Shown here in pieces: positions 58,741 through 64,000 of a DNA stretch of 64,000 bases. The notes under the pieces were generated by a model. The model worked only from the letters and a program-made list of their open reading frames with translations. It did no database searches and was not told the origin of the DNA. Positions within the stretch are counted from its first letter, which is position 1. Each line of letters opens with the position of its first letter. Made by a program: the position numbers and the translations under genes. This DNA is from DATJSJ01 sp035504175 (GTDB lineage Bacteria > Pseudomonadota > Alphaproteobacteria > Acetobacterales > Acetobacteraceae), in NCBI GenBank assembly GCA_035504175.1, contig DATJSJ010000120.1, positions 80,821 to 144,820 of the forward strand, read 5' to 3'.

Positions 58741-60507
58741 CTACGCGCCGTGCGCCGCCACCGCCGTACGCGCGGCATCGCGCCGCGCCCGTTCGCTCGC
58801 CGCGCGCGCGGCCTCGGTCACCTGGAACATCTCCAGCGTGTCGAGCTCTTCTCCGGTGACCGGCGTCAGCGCCGTATCCATGTACTCGCGCCGCCGCGGA
58901 TCGGATTTGATCGCGCGCCGCACCCGCCCCATGCGCCAGACCATGCGCGCGATGCGCAGGTGCTTGGCCACCAGTTCCGCCGCGTATTTCGGATAGAACA
59001 CCAGCGGGTTCTCGATCGGAAAACCCGGCCGGCGGTCGATGCGCACCTTGCGGCGCAGATACCCACCCTGCAGCGGATGCACGCGCTCGATCGTGACGCA
59101 GCCCCAGAACCACATCAGCAGGAACATCATCTTGCCGGGCGAAATCCCCGTCGCGGCGGCGCGGCGCATCACCACCGCCATGTGCTCCGGCGTGTAATAC
59201 GTCTCCCAGGCGAGCTGGTAGGCGCGCTCCCAATCCGATTTCGACATCATCGGATGCGCCGTCACCGCGTGCTCGAGATCGTACTTGTTCATGTCCGGGT
59301 CCATCGCCACCCCGGCCAGATGCAGCTTCTTGTGATCCTCCGATCCCGGCAGCGGCGTCAGGAAGAAGAACTCCAGCAGATCGAGCGGCAGCTCGCGCTG
59401 GATGATGCGGATGTCGCGGACGATCGTCTCAGGCGTGTCGGTCGGGAAGCCGAGGATGTAGCCGGCATAGGTGAAGCAGCGCACCCGCTTCCATTCCAGC
59501 AACATCTTGCGGTACTCGGAGATCCGGTTCTGCCGCTTCTTCGCCCCGAGCAGGCTGTCCGGATTGATGTTCTCGAGCCCGAGGAACACGCGTGTCACCC
59601 CGGCGCGCGCCGCCTTCTCGATGAAGCCGGGGATCTTGTGGCAGAGCGTGTCGACCTGGATGACGAAGCGGAAGAACAACCCCTCCTGCTCGCGCATCGC
59701 GATCAGCCGGTCGAAGATCGCCTCCCAGTTGCGGTTGCGCGCCAGATTGTCGTCGGTGATGAAGAAATGATCGATCCCCTGCGCCAGGTTGGCGCGGATG
59801 ATCGCCTCCACGTCCTCGGCCGAGCGATAGCGCGACTTGCGCCCCTGCACGTTGATGATGGTGCAGAACGAACACTGGAACGGACAGCCGCGCCCGGCAT
59901 CGAAACTGGTGAGCCGGCCGCCGGTGCGCGCGATGCGCAGCGCCGGCAGCATCGGCGGCGGCGCACCCTCCAGCCCGGGCAGATCGTCCATGTGGTTATA
60001 GATCGGCCGCAGCGCGCCCGCGAGCGCGTCCTGCAGCACCGTCTCGAGCCGCCCCTCCGCCTCGCCCGCGAACAGCGAAATGCCCATGTCGAGTGCCTGC
60101 CGCAGATCCGCCGGCAGCTCGGGCAGCATGGCAATGCAACCGGAGACGTGAAATCCGCCGACCGCGACCGGCAGGCCCGCCGCGCGCAGCGGCCGCGCGA
60201 TGTCGAGCGCGCGGGGAAACTGGTTGGATTGCACGCCGACAATCGCGACCAGGCCAGGATCGCCGTCGGCGAAGGCGCGGATGATGCGCTCGGGGCGGAC
60301 GCGGCTGTTGGTCTCGTCCTGCGAGACAATCTCGAGTGCCACGTCCGGCCCGAGCACCTGGCGTTCGCGGCAGTCCAACGCCAGGCCATACAGCGCCGCC
60401 AGGGTGTTGGACGGAATCGCCGAGCGGTACCATTGGATCACGTAGCCGTCATCGTCGTAGTGGGACGGCTTGATCAGAAACAATCGGAAACGGCGCGAGA
60501 GCGGCAC
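58741..60507 (-). CDS. B12-binding-domain radical SAM protein
   Basis: This 588-residue protein has an N-terminal cobalamin-binding-like domain (about residues 10-160) and a radical SAM core. The iron-sulfur triad is Cys208, Cys212 and Cys215 (GCPFQCSFC). The core continues with YRSAEDVEAIIRANLAQG and FFITDDNLARNRNWEAIF. Such enzymes do methylations or rearrangements on lipids, hopanoids or tetrapyrroles. The start is the GTG at 60507 with GGAG upstream. The open frame upstream is shadow coding. The substrate is unknown. Confidence 0.85.
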   Translation of the reverse strand: MPLSRRFRLFLIKPSHYDDDGYVIQWYRSAIPSNTLAALYGLALDCRERQVLGPDVALEIVSQDETNSRVRPERIIRAFADGDPGLVAIVGVQSNQFPRALDIARPLRAAGLPVAVGGFHVSGCIAMLPELPADLRQALDMGISLFAGEAEGRLETVLQDALAGALRPIYNHMDDLPGLEGAPPPMLPALRIARTGGRLTSFDAGRGCPFQCSFCTIINVQGRKSRYRSAEDVEAIIRANLAQGIDHFFITDDNLARNRNWEAIFDRLIAMREQEGLFFRFVIQVDTLCHKIPGFIEKAARAGVTRVFLGLENINPDSLLGAKKRQNRISEYRKMLLEWKRVRCFTYAGYILGFPTDTPETIVRDIRIIQRELPLDLLEFFFLTPLPGSEDHKKLHLAGVAMDPDMNKYDLEHAVTAHPMMSKSDWERAYQLAWETYYTPEHMAVVMRRAAATGISPGKMMFLLMWFWGCVTIERVHPLQGGYLRRKVRIDRRPGFPIENPLVFYPKYAAELVAKHLRIARMVWRMGRVRRAIKSDPRRREYMDTALTPVTGEELDTLEMFQVTEAARAASERARRDAARTAVAAHGA

Positions 60508-60559
60508 GGGCGACTCCGTCGATCCGGAAGCGCAGCCGTAGCATAAGAGAAAGAAAAGG

Positions 60560-60601
60560 TCAGGGCTCCGCCCTGAAACCCGCCGGGGCCTGAGGCCCCG
60601 G
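60560..60601. repeat. Double-hairpin intergenic repeat (second copy)
   Basis: TCAGGGC-tcc-GCCCTGA (60560-60576) and CGGGGCCTGAGGCCCCG (about 60584-60600) form two stems joined by AACCCGC. The same AAG-rich lead and GGGCTCCGCCC loop occur at 52031-52080. It separates the AI-2E-type permease gene from the radical SAM gene. Confidence 0.65.
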
Positions 60602-60611
60602 ACCCCCCTTA

Positions 60612-61766
60612 CTATCCTTCCAGGAGGTGGCCGAAGGCACGGAGTGGGCGCAGCCGGTCGCTCACGATCTTGATCACGGCCAGCACGGGCACGGCGAGAA
60701 CCGCTCCCGGCACGCCCCACATCCAGAACCAGAACGTCAGCGACAGCATCACGGCGACCGGGTTGATGGTGAAACGACGCGCCAGCAGCAGTGGCGTGAT
60801 CACCTCGCCCTCGGCGACGTGGATGGCGAGATAGAGGCCCGCCGGCAGCAGCGCCACCCAGGTCAGGCCCTTCACGATGCCGCCCACCACCAGGAACAGC
60901 AGCACGCCGAAGAACGGGCCCAGATAGGGAATGAAGTTGAGGCAGAAGGCGGCAACCCCCCAGAGCGGCGGGCCGGGCACGCCGCAGACCCACATCACCA
61001 GCGCCGCGGCGCATCCCACCACCGCATTGATCGCGGTGATGGTGACGAGATAGGCGGACAGGTCGCGCTCGACGTGCAGCGACAGCTCGACCGCCTCGCG
61101 CTTGTCCTGAAACCGCGGCAGGATCTCCACCGTGCGACGCAGGAAAGTCTCGCCGAAGACCAGCAGGTAATAGAGGATCACCAGCGTCTCCAGCAGCCGC
61201 GCGGCGACGGCCCCGGTGCCGCCCAGCACGACGGTCACGATCGAGGACGGCTGGAACGGCAGCGCCCCGCCCGAACCACCGATATGCACCCCGATATGGC
61301 CCGCCAGTCCCTGCAGCCGGCGCACTGCGCCGCTGACCGATGCCAGGTGCTCCTGCAGCTTCGGCCATTCCTGCGGCAGCTGCTTCGCCCAGGCGGCGGC
61401 CGGACCGCTCAGGATCGAGCCGAGCCCGCCGAGTACCGCAAGCACGAGCAGCACGGCGGCGAGCGCGCCGAGGCCGCGCGGCACGTGGATCCGCTCGAGC
61501 AGCCGCACCACCGGCTGCAGCAGCAGCTTCAGCATCACCGCCAGCACCACGGGCAGCACGAAGTCGCGCGCCACGTACAGGCAGGCGAGCAGGGCAAGCA
61601 GGAACAGGCCGCCGAGGAAGATCGTGTTCCAGTGCCGCGGCAGCGGCATCTCGACGCGCTCGTCCGACGAGCGGCCGTCGGCGACGAGCGCGGTGCCGTC
61701 GCCCGTCTTCCACTCCTGCTCCTGCACGCTGCGCTGGTTCGGGGCTTCGATCGCCGGCCCGGCCAT
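60612..61766 (-). CDS. AI-2E-family (PerM-like) transporter
   Basis: The 384-residue membrane protein has about seven or eight helices. It has the family features of a polar N-terminal cap, helices such as FLLALLACLYVARDFVLPVV, and the conserved loop FNFIPYLGPFFGVLLFLVVG near the C-terminal third. Family members export autoinducer-2 or act as antiporters. GGAG precedes the ATG at 61766. Confidence 0.88.
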   Translation of the reverse strand: MAGPAIEAPNQRSVQEQEWKTGDGTALVADGRSSDERVEMPLPRHWNTIFLGGLFLLALLACLYVARDFVLPVVLAVMLKLLLQPVVRLLERIHVPRGLGALAAVLLVLAVLGGLGSILSGPAAAWAKQLPQEWPKLQEHLASVSGAVRRLQGLAGHIGVHIGGSGGALPFQPSSIVTVVLGGTGAVAARLLETLVILYYLLVFGETFLRRTVEILPRFQDKREAVELSLHVERDLSAYLVTITAINAVVGCAAALVMWVCGVPGPPLWGVAAFCLNFIPYLGPFFGVLLFLVVGGIVKGLTWVALLPAGLYLAIHVAEGEVITPLLLARRFTINPVAVMLSLTFWFWMWGVPGAVLAVPVLAVIKIVSDRLRPLRAFGHLLEG

Positions 61767-61973
61767 GCTCGGTCTCCGCCTTTCGGGTCGCGCCGGACTC
61801 GAACACCCCGGCCGGTGCCCTGCGCGACGGTTGTAGGGCGACCGGTCGTTGCCGCAAGCCGCTCCCTCCGCATCCGGTCCGGCGCTGGCGAGCGAGGGGG
61901 ATTAACGCGGCGGGGAGCAAGGGTTCCCACGGCATTTCGGTCGCCGGGCGGCGTGAGCCCCGCCGGGGGGCGG

Positions 61974-62606
61974 TCAGGCGATCGGCTGCTTGCCGATTTC
62001 GCGCAGCAGCTTGCGCCGCATCGCCTCGGCGAAGGCGGGATAGTCGGGGCAGGCCACGGCGAAGGCGCCCGGGCCGCCGATCACCTCGCGCTCGTAGCTC
62101 TGCACCAGATCCGGCTCCTCGTGCAGGATGCAGAGGCCGTTGATGGTGACGCCGGCCTCGACCATACGGTCGCGCACCGGCCCGGGCGCGATGCCCTGGT
62201 TCGATCTGCCGTCGCCCACCACGTCCACCACCTGCCGCCGCGACGCGGACGGCGCCTCGGCCAGCAGCTTGAGGCTGGCGATCAGCGCCTCGCCGATCGC
62301 GGTCTCGCCGGCCGGCACGGTGCGCGGCACGTTCTCGACCGCGTCGGCAAAGGCCTCGGCCTGCTCGCGGGTGGCGATGCGGGTCCAGTTCACCATCACC
62401 TCCTGCGCGCCGCTGCCCGACCAGAGCAGCAGGGCAGCGAGGCTGGCACCGTGCGGGCCGCCGATCAGCCCGGCCACCACCTGCCTGTCGCGCAGCGCCG
62501 CACCCATGCCGCCGGCGATCAGGTTGAACTCGTCATAGGTGACGCTCGCGGAGCCATCGAGCGCCAGCACCAGCGCCAGATCGACCAGACGTGCCGGCTC
62601 AGCCAT
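61974..62606 (-). CDS. DUF1194 (VWA-like) domain protein
   Basis: The 210-residue product begins LVDLALVLALDGSASVTYDEF, a VWA-type MIDAS motif (DxSxS as DGSAS). A second metal-site region reads VVDVVGDGRSNQGI. This matches DUF1194 proteins, predicted metal-dependent adhesion-like folds. There is no signal peptide. I preferred the ATG at 62606 to the GTG one codon earlier. Confidence 0.85.
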   Translation of the reverse strand: MAEPARLVDLALVLALDGSASVTYDEFNLIAGGMGAALRDRQVVAGLIGGPHGASLAALLLWSGSGAQEVMVNWTRIATREQAEAFADAVENVPRTVPAGETAIGEALIASLKLLAEAPSASRRQVVDVVGDGRSNQGIAPGPVRDRMVEAGVTINGLCILHEEPDLVQSYEREVIGGPGAFAVACPDYPAFAEAMRRKLLREIGKQPIA

Positions 62607-62779
62607 CACTCTTGCCCGTCATCGCCGCCGCGCCCGAAACTGTCGATCCTTGGCCGGGTAGATATCATGCCGGGAGGCGGCGGGCCGGGTCCGCGCGCGC
62701 CGCTGGGCCGGCCGGCCAGGGGGGAGGGGGTTGATGCCGGGAGTGCGAGGCACCTCGATCAGAGACGGTTGCTGCCAGC

Positions 62780-63649
62780 GTGCGTCGGAATCGGCGCATC
62801 CGATCGCCGGACCCGCCGGTGACGCGGGCTGATCCCCCCGCTTTCGCGCCCGCCGGCAACCGGGCCGCGGGGCGGGTCGTGGCCGAGATCGAGGACGGAG
62901 TCGGGCTGATCACCTTCGACCATCCGGAGCGGCAGAACGCGCTGACCGTCGCGATGTGGGAGGCCCTTGGGCGGACGCTCGAGAGCTGGCGCGACGATCC
63001 GGCGCTGCGCGTCGTCGTGCTGACCGGCTGCGGCAGCCGGGCGTTCAGCGCCGGCGCCGATCTCGGCGCGGCCGGAGACGCCCGCGACAATGGCGAGGCA
63101 TGGCAGCAATACGATCGGCTGACCCAGGCGCCGCGGCAGCTCCTGGCAAAATTTCCACGGCCGGTGATCGCCCGGATCCGCGGCTGCTGCCTGGGCATCG
63201 GCCTGGCGGTCGCGTTGCAGGCGGATCTGCGCATCGCCGGGAAGGACTCGGAATTCGGCGTGCCGGCGGTGCGGCTCGGCATGGGATGCGGCCCGGCGCT
63301 GGTGCGTCAGCTCGTCGACCTGGTCGGGCCGGCGCAAGCGCGCATGTTGCTGCTGACCGGCACGCGCATTGACGCGGCCGAGGCAGTGCGCATCGGTCTG
63401 GTGAACCAGGTGGTCGCGGACGAGGAGCTGTCCGACACGGTGGTCGACCTGGCCCGGACCATCGCCGACAACGCGCCGCTCGCCGTGCGCGCCGTGCGCC
63501 TCGCCATCGACCGGGCCACGGGCGATCCGGCGGCGCGCGACGACGAAGCGGTGGACGGGGCGATTCGGGACTGCTTCGCCAGCGACGATTGCCGCGAGGG
63601 CCACGCCGCGGCCCTCGAGCAGCGCCCGCCGCGGTTCCGCGGCCGGTAG
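62780..63649 (+). CDS. Enoyl-CoA hydratase/isomerase-family protein
   Basis: This 289-residue crotonase-fold protein has the CoA-binding block GVGLITFDHPERQNALTVAM, the oxyanion loop SRAFSAGADLG and IRGCCLGIGLAVALQADLRI. The catalytic glutamates of classical hydratases are missing: the PE motif is PAVRLGMG here, and the second position lies in QARMLLLTG. It may be an isomerase, a hydrolase, or a hydratase of the divergent subgroup. The start is uncertain among GTGs at 62780, 62819 and 62879; the first 33 residues look non-conserved. Confidence 0.78.
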   Translation: MRRNRRIRSPDPPVTRADPPAFAPAGNRAAGRVVAEIEDGVGLITFDHPERQNALTVAMWEALGRTLESWRDDPALRVVVLTGCGSRAFSAGADLGAAGDARDNGEAWQQYDRLTQAPRQLLAKFPRPVIARIRGCCLGIGLAVALQADLRIAGKDSEFGVPAVRLGMGCGPALVRQLVDLVGPAQARMLLLTGTRIDAAEAVRIGLVNQVVADEELSDTVVDLARTIADNAPLAVRAVRLAIDRATGDPAARDDEAVDGAIRDCFASDDCREGHAAALEQRPPRFRGR

Positions 63650-64000
63650 GCGTCGCCGGCTCGCCGCCGTCTCCCGCCGCCGGCGAAACCAGGCCGTCGG
63701 CGCCGCGGCCGGCCCGCCGTCGCCGGATCGATGATTTTTTCCGGCTTCCGTGGCGGCCTGCGTCCGCAAACCTTACAGCAACCTTACAAGACGGACACGG
63801 CGGAGGGGCAAAAGCCTGCGGCGACAGGTAGTTACGGTTGCGGCACGGCCATTGCATGACCCGGTGCGTCGAGCATCCGCGTGAGCAGCCGGCGGTCGGC
63901 GGGCGCTTGCTCCGGCACGGTGGGGCGGGCGTGGGATCGTGCTGACTATGAGGACAGGGCTGCAGCGGCTAGAGCGGCGGGGCATCCGCCCTTGCGCCCA
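63650..64000. other. Right-edge region with no supportable gene
   Basis: No complete gene is visible. An ATG at 63948 opens a frame to the edge (MRTGLQRLE...), but nothing supports it. A direct repeat at 63772-63788 suggests a promoter region. Confidence 0.4.
63772..63788. promoter_or_regulatory. Direct repeat CTTACA-N5-CTTACA, candidate OmpR-type site
   Basis: CTTACA occurs at 63772-63777 and 63783-63788, an 11-base period. On the minus strand it reads TGTAAGGTTGCTGTAAGG. The period and GTAAG core match the candidate box before the htrA operon at 24016-24030. Confidence 0.4.

Noticed and set aside
1..64000. CRISPR arrays, insertion sequences and prophage structural genes
   Set aside because: I found no regularly spaced repeats, no transposase with flanking inverted repeats and no phage structural proteins. 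The only mobile DNA is the tRNA-Ser island.

Overview
The window is very GC-rich, densely coded DNA of an alphaproteobacterium. A cellulose operon with a fused bcsA-bcsB and a bcsD gene, a SAM-II riboswitch, fbp-type iron transport, OprB porins, double-hairpin intergenic repeats and PEP-CTERM proteins together suggest Acetobacteraceae or close Rhodospirillales. This placement is inferred from gene content; no 16S gene is present.

Left part (1-14.4 kb): the start of a probable metZ on the minus strand behind a SAM-II riboswitch, then tRNA-Gly(CCC), two small exported proteins, and a cellulose operon running bcsZ - CcpAx/BcsP-like protein - bcsQ - bcsAB fusion - bcsC - bcsD. The operon covers synthesis (BcsA with PilZ), periplasmic guidance (BcsB), export (BcsC), ribbon ordering (BcsD) and trimming (BcsZ).

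14.5-31 kb: a 3-hydroxyacyl-CoA dehydrogenase/etfA/etfB operon, a HIG1-type membrane protein, a large MscS channel, an envelope-stress operon (HtrA-type lipoprotein protease, OmpR regulator, sensor kinase), hrpB, a DsbD/ScsB-type reductase, a TSUP permease, a CBS protein and a methyltransferase.

31-43.5 kb: a kaiC-kaiB-HWE kinase operon without kaiA, a beta carbonic anhydrase, and a minus-strand iron region (ferric-type ABC transporter fbpA-fbpB-fbpC, OprB porin, secreted beta-propeller protein, EfeB-type DyP peroxidase). Fur-like boxes lie in front of fbpA and in front of the propeller-peroxidase pair.

43.5-50.1 kb is the unusual part. Two PEP-CTERM genes each carry a sigma-54 -24/-12 promoter with a TGTAA-N8-TTACA palindrome exactly 43 bases ahead of it. 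The second gene lies at the edge of a 4.65 kb AT-richer island bounded by a 19-bp direct repeat of the 3' end of tRNA-Ser(GGA). The island also holds a small HTH/excisionase-like gene, a hypothetical gene and a membrane-anchored Mrr-like nuclease. No integrase is recognisable.

50.1-64 kb: housekeeping genes on the minus strand (lepA, a VOC protein and AraC regulator, recR, an SGNH hydrolase, ybaB, dnaX, the SRP RNA), then a chloroperoxidase-type hydrolase, a B12/radical-SAM protein, an AI-2E-family permease and a DUF1194 protein, and finally a plus-strand enoyl-CoA hydratase-family gene.
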